A stretch of DNA of 26,671 nucleotides, from contig JAISTO010000145.1 in NCBI GenBank assembly GCA_031272575.1, positions 1 to 26,671 of the forward strand, in the 5' to 3' direction. Under the pieces are notes generated by a model. It saw nothing but the letters and a program-made list of their open reading frames with translations, made no database searches and was not told the origin of the DNA. Position numbers and translations under genes: made by a program. Below, piece after piece: positions 7,951-16,519 of this stretch (its first letter is position 1; every line of letters begins with the position of its first letter). This DNA comes from Treponema sp. GTDB lineage: Bacteria > Spirochaetota > Spirochaetia > Treponematales > Breznakiellaceae.

Positions 7951-9540
7951 CTAAATCCCCTTGTAGCGCTTGTACGCATCGAGTTTGATCTGTACAAAGC
8001 GCTCCAGCCCCATTGCGTTGAGGCGCGCGATATACGCATCCCAGTCCGCGTCGATGCCGCCCCGGGTCGTCCACTTCGCCTGCATCTGGCGCACATACTC
8101 GCCTATGTCCGTGCCGAGCGTCGCGAGTGCATTCGTTTCATCAACAGTGAAAATGACCTGCGGGTACGGCTCCATAACGAAGGGATCCGCAATCGCGCTT
8201 GTTGCCATCTTGAGCCCGTCCCCGCTTGCCGGCGACAGGATGAGCTTCCCGTCAAATCCCGGGACCACAAACTTGGGGCCGAAATCCCGCAGACTCTGCT
8301 CCCAGTACCAGGCGTCCGCGCTCACGCCCGCGGGCGGGTCGTTGAGGCGGTAAGTGCCGTCCGCGTTCTGCGCAATAACCGTGCCAAGCGCGCCCCAGAA
8401 GTTCTGAATGCTCGCCTCGCTCGTGTAAAATTCGTCCAGCCAGCGCGCCGCAACTTCCGGGTATGCGCACGCGCTCGTAATCTCAGCCTCGTTCCGCATA
8501 ATCGAAAAAACGCCGTTCGGGTCACCACCCGCATAGCGCGCGCCGTCCGGCCCGGCTATGGGCGCTATGGCCTCGTACTCGCCGGCCCACTTGCCGAAGA
8601 CCGCCTCCGCGGTCCACTCGAAGGACATCCCCACCAGGGGCGCGTCCGCGTTGAGGCGCTTGCCGTTCAGCATGGCGTCGTCCTGCGTGAAGGACTCCGG
8701 GTCTATGCAGCCTGCCTCATAGAGCTCCCGCACCCAGCGGTAGGCCGCGCGGTACTCAGCGCTCGCGGGATAGAAAAACGGGACCCCGTCCTTCACCGTC
8801 ATAAGGGACTCGTATATGTCCGTAATGCCGAAGGGGTTGAGCAGATCGATATGTACGGTACGGCTGAACGAAAGCGGATACTCGTCGTTGGGATCCCCGT
8901 TGCCGTTCGCGTCTTTTTCTTTGAACGCCTTAAGCACCGCGGTGAGTTCCTGGAGGTTTTTGGGAACCTCCAGGCCGAGCCGTTCGAGCCACTTCTTGTT
9001 TATCACGGGGTGGTTGCGGGTCTTTGGCCTGGACGGCAAATTTTTCGCAAGCGAATAGATGCGGCCGTCAGGAAAGACGGACACATTCTTCAGCGCGGGT
9101 ATCGCGGCAGTTGCGGCCTGATACCGCGGCATATACGCGGCGATCAGATCGTCGAGCGGGCGGAAGTATTCCGGGTTGTTCATAATATCCCCGTCGTTGA
9201 TCGTCGCGTTCCCCAGAAAGATATCCGGCAGCGTGTTCCCCGCAAGCAGTATGCCTTTCTGTTCACCCCAGTCGCTCGAGGAAACGACCTGCCACTTAAT
9301 GGTGACATTGCTGCGTTTCTCCAGATCGACAAGCCACTGGTTTTTGGTGAAGGTATCACCCATGTCCCCCCACCGCATGGTGAGTACCGTGAGTTCCACC
9401 GGCTCGTTCACAATCGGCATACCGGTCTCATTGAACGAGGTCGCTTTTGCGATCTCCTTCGCGGCGCCTTTCGTCTTCGCGCACCCAAGCGCCGCGAGCG
9501 CGATCAATCCGATGATCGCGGCTGACAGTTTCTTTATCAT
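7951..9540 (-). CDS. Sugar ABC transporter substrate-binding lipoprotein (LplA-like, CUT1 type)
   Basis: 529 residues from the ATG at 9540. AGGAG lies five bases before this ATG, so it is preferred to the GTG two codons earlier. Signal peptide ending ALGC (Cys20) gives a lipid-anchored binding protein. The mature part matches large family-1 solute-binding proteins of the LplA type (TVLTMRWGDM, NTLPDIFLGN, DANGNGDPNDEYPLSFS, a calcium-like loop). It should deliver an oligosaccharide to the two permeases encoded just upstream in the same transcript. LplA-type systems import complex or oligomeric sugars. An oligosaccharide from alpha-glucan is inferred from the GH87 and GH13 neighbours. Confidence 0.93.
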   Translation of the reverse strand: MIKKLSAAIIGLIALAALGCAKTKGAAKEIAKATSFNETGMPIVNEPVELTVLTMRWGDMGDTFTKNQWLVDLEKRSNVTIKWQVVSSSDWGEQKGILLAGNTLPDIFLGNATINDGDIMNNPEYFRPLDDLIAAYMPRYQAATAAIPALKNVSVFPDGRIYSLAKNLPSRPKTRNHPVINKKWLERLGLEVPKNLQELTAVLKAFKEKDANGNGDPNDEYPLSFSRTVHIDLLNPFGITDIYESLMTVKDGVPFFYPASAEYRAAYRWVRELYEAGCIDPESFTQDDAMLNGKRLNADAPLVGMSFEWTAEAVFGKWAGEYEAIAPIAGPDGARYAGGDPNGVFSIMRNEAEITSACAYPEVAARWLDEFYTSEASIQNFWGALGTVIAQNADGTYRLNDPPAGVSADAWYWEQSLRDFGPKFVVPGFDGKLILSPASGDGLKMATSAIADPFVMEPYPQVIFTVDETNALATLGTDIGEYVRQMQAKWTTRGGIDADWDAYIARLNAMGLERFVQIKLDAYKRYKGI

Positions 9541-9559
9541 AGTCACTCCTATTCCCCCC

Positions 9560-10450
9560 TTACCCCTTCACCGCGCCGATCATGACACCCTGGTTGAAGT
9601 ATTTTTGTACAAACGGATAGACGCACATAACCGGCACTGTGGAAACAATTATTGCCGCATAGCGGATAAGGCTTGCGGTACGAAGCGCAATCTGCGCGGC
9701 CTCGCCGGTGCCCATTGCGCTCTGCATCTGATTCGAAACGAGTATGTTCCGCAGTATCAGTTGCAGCGGATACAGTCCCTGATCCCGCAGATAGATCAGC
9801 GCGGTGAAATACGAGTTCCACTGTCCCACCAGACTCCACAGCGCAAGCACCGCGATGATCGCTTTTGAAAGCGGTATGACCATCGTAAAAAAGAAACGGA
9901 TATTGCCGCAGCCGTCGATCTCCGCGGCCTCGCGCAGATCCGCGGGGAAACTGTTTTCGAAAAACGTACGCGCCACGATAAGGTTGTAGACCGAGACCGC
10001 GAAGGGAATCACCATGACCCAGAAGGTGTTGTAAAGGCCGAAGTCCTTCACGGTGAGGAAGGTGGGAATAAGCCCGCCGGAAAAAAACATGGTTATCAGA
10101 AAGAAGAACATCAGGGGCTTGCGGAACACGAGATCCTTGCGCGAGAGCGTATACGCCGCGGGAATGTTTACCAGCAGCGAAAAAAGGGTGCCCGCTGCCG
10201 CGTACAGTACCGTGTTCCGGTAGCCTATCCAGATAGCGCTGTTTTTGAAGAGCGCCTCGTAGCCTTCCAGCGTAAAGCCCACCGGCGCAAGCCAGACCCG
10301 TCCGCCGGTTACCGCGGAGGGATCGCTGAACGATGCGATCACAATAAAGAAGAGCGGGTAGATGATGATCAGCATGGTAAGAATCAAAAATGTGTACAGG
10401 ACTATGCTGAAGATCGTGTCGGTGTTTAATGGCCGTCGCTTCGTGTGCAT
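9560..10450 (-). CDS. Carbohydrate ABC transporter permease, LplC/YtcP-like
   Basis: 296 residues, ATG at 10450 with a strong AGGAGG. An N-terminal hydrophobic segment (about 12-40) and further membrane spans follow a CUT1 MalG-like pattern. The EAA loop, which contacts the ATPase, is at about 170-195 (DLREAAEIDG, then VIPLSKAII). It is encoded nine bases after the partner permease and 19 bases before the binding protein, so the three form one importer. No ATP-binding subunit gene is in the window; CUT1 systems often share an MsmX-type ATPase encoded elsewhere. Confidence 0.93.
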   Translation of the reverse strand: MHTKRRPLNTDTIFSIVLYTFLILTMLIIIYPLFFIVIASFSDPSAVTGGRVWLAPVGFTLEGYEALFKNSAIWIGYRNTVLYAAAGTLFSLLVNIPAAYTLSRKDLVFRKPLMFFFLITMFFSGGLIPTFLTVKDFGLYNTFWVMVIPFAVSVYNLIVARTFFENSFPADLREAAEIDGCGNIRFFFTMVIPLSKAIIAVLALWSLVGQWNSYFTALIYLRDQGLYPLQLILRNILVSNQMQSAMGTGEAAQIALRTASLIRYAAIIVSTVPVMCVYPFVQKYFNQGVMIGAVKG

Positions 10451-10459
10451 CGCATCCTC

Positions 10460-11368
10460 CTACCACAAACTCGTGTCGTTGAATTTGCGGGACGCGGCAT
10501 TCACCACAAGCAGGAGCGCCAGGTTCACTACCGTGTTGAAAAGATTTATCGCTGCCGAGTAACTGTACTGCGCGCTGATTATCCCGATCTTGTACACATA
10601 CGTTGAAATGACTTCGCTCGCGCTCAGGTTCAGACTGTTCTGCATCAGGTACACTTTTTCGAAGCCCACGTTCATTATGCTGCCGGCCCGCATAATCAAA
10701 AGCACGCACGCGGTGGGCAGAAGCATGGGCAGGTCGATGCGGACGAGTTTCTGCCAGCGGCTCGCGCCGTCTACGGTGGCGGCCTCGTACAAGGCAGGGT
10801 CGACCGCGGAGAGCGCCGCCAGATAGATGATGCTGTCCCAGCCGGTGTGCTGCCACACATCAGACCACACGTACACGCTTGCAAAGGCCCCGGCCATGCC
10901 CATCAGGTTGGGTGCCTCTGCGCCGAAGAGCCGGAAGAGGCTGCCTATCATCCCGGAGCGCGGCGAGAGCATGATCAGCAGCAGCCCGACCATCACCACA
11001 GTGGAAATGAAGTGAGGCAGATAGCTCACCGTCTGGAACACCCGTTTGAATCTACGGACGCGCATCTGATTCAGAAAGAGCGCCATGAGGATAGGGAGCG
11101 GGACCGCGGCTATCAGTGTATAAAAACTGATGGTCAGGGTGTTTTTGATCGTGTTCACAAATTGGTATGAATTGAAGAACTTGAAAAAATGCTTGAACAG
11201 CGGTTCGGCCCAGGGACTGCCCATAATCCCCAGGGCGCTGCGGTAGTCCTTGAACGCGATCAGTACGCCGTACATGGGTTTGTAGGCGAAACAGAGCGAC
11301 AGGATAACCGCGGGCAGCACCAGAAGGTACAGCCCCGCGTTTTTCCGAATCCGCAGTACCGTTTTCAT
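10460..11368 (-). CDS. Carbohydrate ABC transporter permease, LplB/YtcO-like
   Basis: 302 residues; start ATG overlaps the stop of the upstream GH87 gene by one base (TAATG), so translation is coupled. The N-terminus (KNAGLYLLVLPAVILSL, then YKPMYGVLIAFKDY) is the hallmark of LplB-type permeases. The EAA loop is at about 192-214 (LYEAATVDGA, then RIDLPML). It pairs with the LplC-like permease encoded directly downstream to form the transmembrane channel. Confidence 0.93.
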   Translation of the reverse strand: MKTVLRIRKNAGLYLLVLPAVILSLCFAYKPMYGVLIAFKDYRSALGIMGSPWAEPLFKHFFKFFNSYQFVNTIKNTLTISFYTLIAAVPLPILMALFLNQMRVRRFKRVFQTVSYLPHFISTVVMVGLLLIMLSPRSGMIGSLFRLFGAEAPNLMGMAGAFASVYVWSDVWQHTGWDSIIYLAALSAVDPALYEAATVDGASRWQKLVRIDLPMLLPTACVLLIMRAGSIMNVGFEKVYLMQNSLNLSASEVISTYVYKIGIISAQYSYSAAINLFNTVVNLALLLVVNAASRKFNDTSLW

Positions 11369-14300
11369 TACAATGCCCCATCGATCTTAAACGTTGACTC
11401 TGACGCGTTGCGCAGTACGCCGAGCATCTTCCCCCGCAGGAAATTACCGCGCGCTGTCAGCGTACCCGTGATCGCGGAGTCGATGTCGACGCCCCAGGTA
11501 CCGCAGATGTCGATTCGATTCCGCTCGAGCACGAGTTCCTTTAAGCGGTGGCCCCCCAGCACGGAGATCGCCTGGTAAGTACTGTCGGCAATGTCGTTGT
11601 CCTGCACGACAATGCGGATGTCAATGTTGATCGACGGCAGTATCCAGATTGCGCCGAAGTCCTGATCGAAGTTGTACTCGTGCCCCCCGCAGCGGACGAA
11701 ACTATTCCGCGCAATGGTCACGGTACCCGCAAAGTCCACCGGATCGTGATTGCCGCTTACCGCGACTCCCGCGCCGAAGGCGACCGTGTCGTGCAGGTAG
11801 TTGTCCGTCACTTCGTTGTCCTCCCCGCCGTAGAGCGCGATGTTGTTCGCAAGCCACTGGAGCCCTACCGTGTTGAAGCGCACTTTGTTGCCCCTGTCGT
11901 TGCGGCCGAACGTTTTCCACGACCAGAGCGCAATGCCGTCGTCTCCGGTGTTACGGATCGCGTTCTGTTCGATTACCGAGTTGCTCGTGCCGCCGCACAG
12001 GTTTATTCCGTCAGCATAGGTGTTGCGGATGCGGCAGCCTGATACGAGCATATTCTCCATGCGGTAGGTCCATACTCCCACCTTGAGGTGTTCCATCCAC
12101 ACATTGGTGACGGTTAAGTCTTTCCGCGAGCGGCCTCTGCTCGACGTTTCCACACCGGTGCGTCCCGCGAGATCGCGGCGCGTCGTTTCGTCCCCCTCGA
12201 GCGTGAAGTCCCGCAGTGTCACCTTGTCCGCGTTCACCATAAAGCCCGCGCCCGGACCGCGCAGCACACTGTGCCAGACCCCCGCGCCGGCAAGCACCGT
12301 GCCCTTTATGTTGAGTTCGACCGGCTTTGCGTCGGACAGGTCGAAGACGCCGGCGGGTATCCACACCGGCTGCTTCCCCTTCGCGGCGCGCAGCGCCTTG
12401 ACGAGCGCGGCCGTGTCGTTTTTGCCGTCGTTGGGAACCGCCCCGTAATCGGTGATCGACAGCGCGCCCGCGGGGGGAGGCGCCGCGCCGCTTACCAGTT
12501 CCGCTTCAACCAGATCGACGATATAGTACGCGGCGTCCGGCGAGTCGCAGGCAAAGCGCACGGCCGTTCCCGCGGGAAGGCTTTGTTCCAGCAGGATACG
12601 GGTGTCGTCGAAGAAGCGATGCGGCAGCGCGTCGGGGGTGTTCGTCCAGGGGTAGGAGCCGTAGAGCCAACTGTGCTTCGAGGAAAGGGTGACCGTGCGC
12701 AGCCGCTCCCCGGCCGCGTAGAGCGCAAGCGAGGCGCTCGCGCCTCCGCCTCCTTCCGCGTCCGGTATGCAGTACCTGATAACGAAGGCATTGGCCGCGG
12801 CGCTCAGATCGAACTCGACATACTCGCCCGCGCGGCTCAGGCGCACCGCGCCGCGGCCCGAGGCCTCGCTTGCAATGTTGCGGTACGCGCGCGAGTCCGC
12901 GAGGATGGTACCGTTCGTCCGCATGGCCTCGGCCTCGTGTTTGATCCACGGAACCGTTGCGCCCCGCGAGCGGCGCCCTTCCGCGTCAGTGGTCACCTGG
13001 TATGCGGGGATAGGGTTCCCGCCCGGGGGCGCTTCCAGCGGGGCCGCGCCCGGCTGGGGCGCGGTTTCGGTCATCCACTGGGTGCTGCCCTCGCCGGTGG
13101 AACGGGCGCTTGCTTCCGCATAGCCTTTGTGCGCCCCGATGTTGAGGCAGCGTTTACTGTCAGCCTTGCTGCGGATGACAAGGTTTTCCGTCCCCTCCGC
13201 CGCGCTGATATGCCAGAGCGCCTGGTCACCGGAGGTATCCGCGCTCACCGTGCGCACTATGCTGCCGTTTGCCGAGAGCGCGGCCTGCCTCCCGGACGCG
13301 CGGTTTACCACCTTGTACGCGCCGTCCGCGGTGGGCACGGCCTGCCAGTGGCCGCGCGGGTCTGCGGCGTCAATGTTCCCGTAGAGGAGCGCCTGCGCGC
13401 TGCCGCTCTCGTACAGGAAGACGTTCTCGCCCGCGCTCTTGAGCCGCGTGTAGCCCCTGGGCACCAGTGCCCCGCCGGAAGCGCCCGCGGCCGCGTCCGC
13501 AAAGGTCCAGTGGCAGGACGGGTCGTACTCGAGCACCGTGTTCCCGAAAAAAACCTCGTCCCCTTTGTGGTAGAGGCGGAAGCCCTTGTAGGAGTCCCAG
13601 CCGCTTTCTATGGTGACAATGGCCTCGTTGGCTCCGGCGCGCTGCTTCACCCAGCGTATAGACTTCCAGTTCGGGTCACCCGTCATGGCCTTCACCGGCA
13701 GCGAGAAATCGTTGCCGGCAAGGTAGATGTGTTCGATGGTGATATTGTGACCGGTCTTGCGGTTCCGTATGCTGAGGTTTTGATTCGTCCGCTCGAGCGC
13801 CCAATAAAACCGGCTGTCCTCCGGGTCGAGAGGTTTGAGTACGAGACGGTCATCCTCGCGCTCGTACACACTGAGACCCGTGTCTTCCGATTGGATATGC
13901 TGATAGGTAACGCTCCCCCACTCACGCAGCAGCCACTGCGGAGTGCCCCAGGTGCGGTTCAGCAGCGCGTTTTCCACATAGTCTTTTTTGTGTTCGGTAT
14001 GCAGACAGATGATATTGTCATTCTGCGGATCGCTGAACAGGTTCGCTTCAGAGTCGCCAAAGACAATGCCGTCCCGCCCCTGCCACTGGGTCCAATAAAA
14101 AGGCGTGTCCGTTTCGGCGCACTGCAGTTTGTCCGACCCCTTTACCGGCATGATGAAACGCCCCGACGCTCTGTTCCGTATCGCGTAGACATCGTACATA
14201 CCCGCCTTGCGCGGCCCGCGGGTAAGCGACCACTGCGCGTTTTGATCCGCGCGCTCCGCGTTGCCGTACAGTACCACGCCCGCCTCCTCGTAGAGGTACT

Positions 14301-14442
14301 GCTGGGTGTACGAGTTCTGGATGTTGTAGTAGACCTCACTCAGGGTAACTTCGGCTATGCTGCCGCCCGGGGCGGCACCGCTCGTGGCGCAGGTGACGAG
14401 TACCAACATGGCACCGAACAGGGTTAAGACTTTTTTCATCAT
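11368..14442 (-). CDS. GH87-type (mycodextranase / alpha-1,3-glucanase) lipoprotein with N-terminal beta-trefoil-like repeats
   Basis: 1024 residues; ATG at 14442 with AAGGA five bases upstream (the next codon is also ATG). Signal peptide with a relaxed lipobox LVTC (Cys18), acceptable for spirochaetes. About 34-460 holds three lectin-like repeats with recurring RNRASGR, YWTQW/FYWAL and W-SL motifs. About 500-650 is a CBM6/35-like module close to that in the giant enzyme (EAEAM, SEASGR, RFFDDTRILL). About 660-1024 is a right-handed beta-helix. ADGIN (Asp811) and TGDD (Asp834, Asp835) keep the GH87 catalytic spacing. It should cut alpha-1,3-glucan outside the cytoplasmic membrane. It differs from the giant GH87 in its accessory modules, which suggests a different substrate form or position. 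Confidence 0.87.
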   Translation of the reverse strand: MMKKVLTLFGAMLVLVTCATSGAAPGGSIAEVTLSEVYYNIQNSYTQQYLYEEAGVVLYGNAERADQNAQWSLTRGPRKAGMYDVYAIRNRASGRFIMPVKGSDKLQCAETDTPFYWTQWQGRDGIVFGDSEANLFSDPQNDNIICLHTEHKKDYVENALLNRTWGTPQWLLREWGSVTYQHIQSEDTGLSVYEREDDRLVLKPLDPEDSRFYWALERTNQNLSIRNRKTGHNITIEHIYLAGNDFSLPVKAMTGDPNWKSIRWVKQRAGANEAIVTIESGWDSYKGFRLYHKGDEVFFGNTVLEYDPSCHWTFADAAAGASGGALVPRGYTRLKSAGENVFLYESGSAQALLYGNIDAADPRGHWQAVPTADGAYKVVNRASGRQAALSANGSIVRTVSADTSGDQALWHISAAEGTENLVIRSKADSKRCLNIGAHKGYAEASARSTGEGSTQWMTETAPQPGAAPLEAPPGGNPIPAYQVTTDAEGRRSRGATVPWIKHEAEAMRTNGTILADSRAYRNIASEASGRGAVRLSRAGEYVEFDLSAAANAFVIRYCIPDAEGGGGASASLALYAAGERLRTVTLSSKHSWLYGSYPWTNTPDALPHRFFDDTRILLEQSLPAGTAVRFACDSPDAAYYIVDLVEAELVSGAAPPPAGALSITDYGAVPNDGKNDTAALVKALRAAKGKQPVWIPAGVFDLSDAKPVELNIKGTVLAGAGVWHSVLRGPGAGFMVNADKVTLRDFTLEGDETTRRDLAGRTGVETSSRGRSRKDLTVTNVWMEHLKVGVWTYRMENMLVSGCRIRNTYADGINLCGGTSNSVIEQNAIRNTGDDGIALWSWKTFGRNDRGNKVRFNTVGLQWLANNIALYGGEDNEVTDNYLHDTVAFGAGVAVSGNHDPVDFAGTVTIARNSFVRCGGHEYNFDQDFGAIWILPSINIDIRIVVQDNDIADSTYQAISVLGGHRLKELVLERNRIDICGTWGVDIDSAITGTLTARGNFLRGKMLGVLRNASESTFKIDGAL

Positions 14443-14483
14443 GAGTATCCTTCCTGTTTTTCAGGGGGGCGGGGGTATACCAA

Positions 14484-14521
14484 TGTCAACAAGTTAAGAC
14501 CGTCATTCCACTCCCCCCCCC
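14484..14521 (+). repeat. Truncated TGTCAACAAGTTAA / GACCGTCATTCC repeat
   Basis: TGTCAACAAGTTAA (14484-14497) is followed directly by GACCGTCATTCC and a nine-C tract. It matches the left end of the element at 23362, lacking an internal GGAAAACAA. It lies in the gap between the lectin lipoprotein and GH87 genes, with a G-rich tract just to its left. Confidence 0.65.
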
Positions 14522-14535
14522 GTACCGCAGAGTCG

Positions 14536-15141
14536 TTACTCCTCGCTTAACCACCATTTCCACTTCGACGAGCCGTAATCCGCGACGGCATCATTTCGGA
14601 ACTGCACTTTGTGATGAGCCCATGTAAACTCAGCATTCTCCGAAGTGGCGTAACTCAAAAAGCCCTCGGGATTGCCGCAGGTGACATTCCCCCCTTCGGC
14701 GCCGAGGTCGAGACTCCAATAGAATGCATCGTCATCCTGAAAAGCGGATACATTTGCGTGCACATTCCATGCCGGATCAGACGGAGTACCGTCGTTGTCG
14801 CGGAGGTCTTTGGCATTAATGTAGTTGCCGGTTTGCACATTTTTTATCGCATACTTGTCCGGATGCGATTCGTAGACCTCCAATGTCCACCAACGGGAGT
14901 CATCGGATGCCTCCATGGTGCCAACCCCAAGCAGACCATCATTCCGATCGTACAAAAAGGTGTCACTGCCAAGTGCTGTAGTTCCATTGTACATACCCTC
15001 GACCCGGTAAGGTCCCGACGAACTGAGCAGTTCGTTTCCGTCACCGTCACCGCCGCCGGTATCGCATCCGGTGATCAGCAGAACGGTGAGTCCCACGAAC
15101 GCCGCGAGGAGCAGCGTTCCTTGCCATGTTTTGTTCTTCAT
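14536..15141 (-). CDS. Small lectin-like lipoprotein with one beta-trefoil-like module
   Basis: 201 residues from the ATG at 15141, which has AGGAGG seven bases upstream; a start six codons earlier lacks this. Signal peptide with lipobox LITGC (Cys26), then a Gly/Asp-rich spacer. Residues about 47-201 are a single copy of the locus-specific beta-trefoil-like module (DTFLYD, GLLGVG, WWTLEV, IKNVQTGNYINAKDL, VSAFQDDDAFYW, FLSYAT, VQFRNDAV, YGSSKW). No enzyme motif is visible. It is probably an exposed or periplasmic glycan-binding protein that works with the GH87 enzyme encoded next. The ligand is not shown by sequence. Confidence 0.82.
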   Translation of the reverse strand: MKNKTWQGTLLLAAFVGLTVLLITGCDTGGGDGDGNELLSSSGPYRVEGMYNGTTALGSDTFLYDRNDGLLGVGTMEASDDSRWWTLEVYESHPDKYAIKNVQTGNYINAKDLRDNDGTPSDPAWNVHANVSAFQDDDAFYWSLDLGAEGGNVTCGNPEGFLSYATSENAEFTWAHHKVQFRNDAVADYGSSKWKWWLSEE

Positions 15142-15292
15142 AGGATATCCTCCTACCAAAAAATATATCCACGCGTACGCGCGAATGCCAAAGTGAATGT
15201 TCGGAAGGAATACCAGGAGGATATAAAGGCGGGATTAGCAGTGTCCGGATCGCCCTATGATCCTGTCCAGTATTGAATCCGAAATGGGGGTT

Positions 15293-15346
15293 TTACCCGA
15301 GGAAGTTCAGGCCGTCCCCCCCCCCCGTCCCATAATTTTTTTGCAT
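15293..15346 (-). CDS. Very small ORF (17 codons) with strong RBS and an 11-G tract
   Basis: Immediately after the outer-membrane-protein stop, AGGAGG is placed five bases before an ATG at 15346. The frame reads MQKNYGTGGGDGLNFLG and stops at 15293. A run of 11 G (15316-15326 on the minus strand) lies inside it. One extra G would give a 29-codon frame ending differently. The ribosome site is as good as any in the locus, but the peptide is tiny and not recognised. It could be a phase-variable peptide, a translation-coupling device, or chance. Confidence 0.35.
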   Translation of the reverse strand: MQKNYGTGGGDGLNFLG

Positions 15347-15355
15347 ATTTTCCTC

Positions 15356-16453
15356 CTAAAATTTTACTTCCCAGAAGAGCGGCAGGTCCAAAGACCATGT
15401 AGTATCATCACTGAATTTCATGTCGGCATAGAGGCCGACGCGGAACTCGCCCATGCCGTACTTGAAGCCCAGGTAAGGGGCCAGTTGCAGCAGGCCGCCG
15501 TCATCCCGCTTCGCGGTAGTCGGGTCGTCACTTGCGTAGCAGGCCTCGAGCGCAGCGAAGAGCGGGAAGTTGATGCTGTACTTCAGCACGGTGCCGGCCT
15601 TGTACTGGAGGCCGTAATTGTCACCCCACTGGACGGTGCCGCGCAGGACGCCGTTGAAGCGCCCCGCGTTGTAACTGGCGGCGATGGTCGTGTGGTTGGG
15701 ACTCGTGTTGGTCGGGTCCGTAGGAATGCGCACCGCCGCTTCCACGATGAGGTTGTAGACGGTGGTAAACGCGAAGGCAGCCTGCACCGGTTTGCCGTCA
15801 AGAAAACTAACATACTGCGCGCGCAGGTGCCCCACATCGGGAAACATATACCCGATGCCTGCCTGATAGCCCGCGCCGGCTGCGGAAGCGGGCGCGTCCG
15901 GGCTGTACACATTTTTGAAGTAGTTGATCAAGGTGCCGCCGGAGTCCACCGCGAGGCCAATGTAGAGATTATCGAAAGGAGTAATGTCGACAAGGATACC
16001 GGTCTGCGGATAGAAGCGAAAGAAGATGTCGTCCTCTTCCTCCATTGCCACAAGCCTGCCCCCCTCGATCTTGCCGCGCAGCGCGTTGCCCTGTATCTTG
16101 CCCGCATGGAACATCCAGGTGTCGTTCAGTTTCGCCCAGATCTGCGCCTGATCGCCGACATCCATTTTTCCGTAAATGTACCCGAAGTCGAAATTAAACC
16201 CCATGTGGTCAGAATTGCCCCAACTGGAAAACCCTATCTTCCCCCTGTTGGGGAACCCGTCTGTGGTGTGCGCCCGCGCCAGCACGTAGACGTCGTTGTC
16301 CGCGTCGAAGTCCTCGCCCACGGTACCCTTCACCCCAACGGCCGAGAACACGTAGCGGCTCCAGCCCATAAAGCCCACACCCGGCGCCAACTGCGCGAAC
16401 ACCGGAAACACCAGCACAGCGAAGAGTATCACACTTAACCCGTTTTTCTTCAT
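15356..16453 (-). CDS. Probable outer-membrane beta-barrel protein
   Basis: 365 residues from the ATG at 16453 with GGAGG six bases upstream. Sec signal peptide with likely cleavage after FPVFA (Ala20). The mature part is full of alternating, amphipathic Gly- and aromatic-rich strands, and ends in FWEVKF with a terminal Phe, the usual beta-barrel assembly signal. It resembles the hypothetical barrel proteins common in treponemes; no named family is recognised. As first gene after the operator-controlled promoter it may be the pore that lets oligosaccharides cross the outer membrane. That role is inferred from position. Confidence 0.75.
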   Translation of the reverse strand: MKKNGLSVILFAVLVFPVFAQLAPGVGFMGWSRYVFSAVGVKGTVGEDFDADNDVYVLARAHTTDGFPNRGKIGFSSWGNSDHMGFNFDFGYIYGKMDVGDQAQIWAKLNDTWMFHAGKIQGNALRGKIEGGRLVAMEEEDDIFFRFYPQTGILVDITPFDNLYIGLAVDSGGTLINYFKNVYSPDAPASAAGAGYQAGIGYMFPDVGHLRAQYVSFLDGKPVQAAFAFTTVYNLIVEAAVRIPTDPTNTSPNHTTIAASYNAGRFNGVLRGTVQWGDNYGLQYKAGTVLKYSINFPLFAALEACYASDDPTTAKRDDGGLLQLAPYLGFKYGMGEFRVGLYADMKFSDDTTWSLDLPLFWEVKF

Positions 16454-16490
16454 GCAAACCCTCCAGGAAACCTGTTTCAAAACTCGTTTC

Positions 16491-16519
16491 ATAGGTTAAG
16501 CGCTTAACCTATAGGTTAA
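16491..16519. promoter_or_regulatory. Overlapping palindromic operators (LacI-like)
   Basis: A perfect 22-bp palindrome (16491-16512) has arms ATAGGTTAAGC / GCTTAACCTAT and a CG centre inside AAGCGCTT, as usual for LacI-family sites. It overlaps a second perfect palindrome TTAACCTATAGGTTAA (16504-16519). Together they make three alternating AGGTTAA half-sites that run from the expected transcription start up to the -10 element. Binding here should block transcription. Confidence 0.75.

Noticed and set aside
7909..9525. Open frame of 538 codons on the plus strand opposite the binding-protein gene
   Set aside because: Shadow of the LplA-like gene; no recognisable domain and no ribosome site.
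12271..14427. Long open frame of 718 codons on the plus strand opposite the shorter GH87 gene
   Set aside because: It is antisense to a gene with clear signal peptide, domains and ribosome site. Its translation is Arg/Val/Ala-rich without motifs, as expected for a high-G+C shadow frame.
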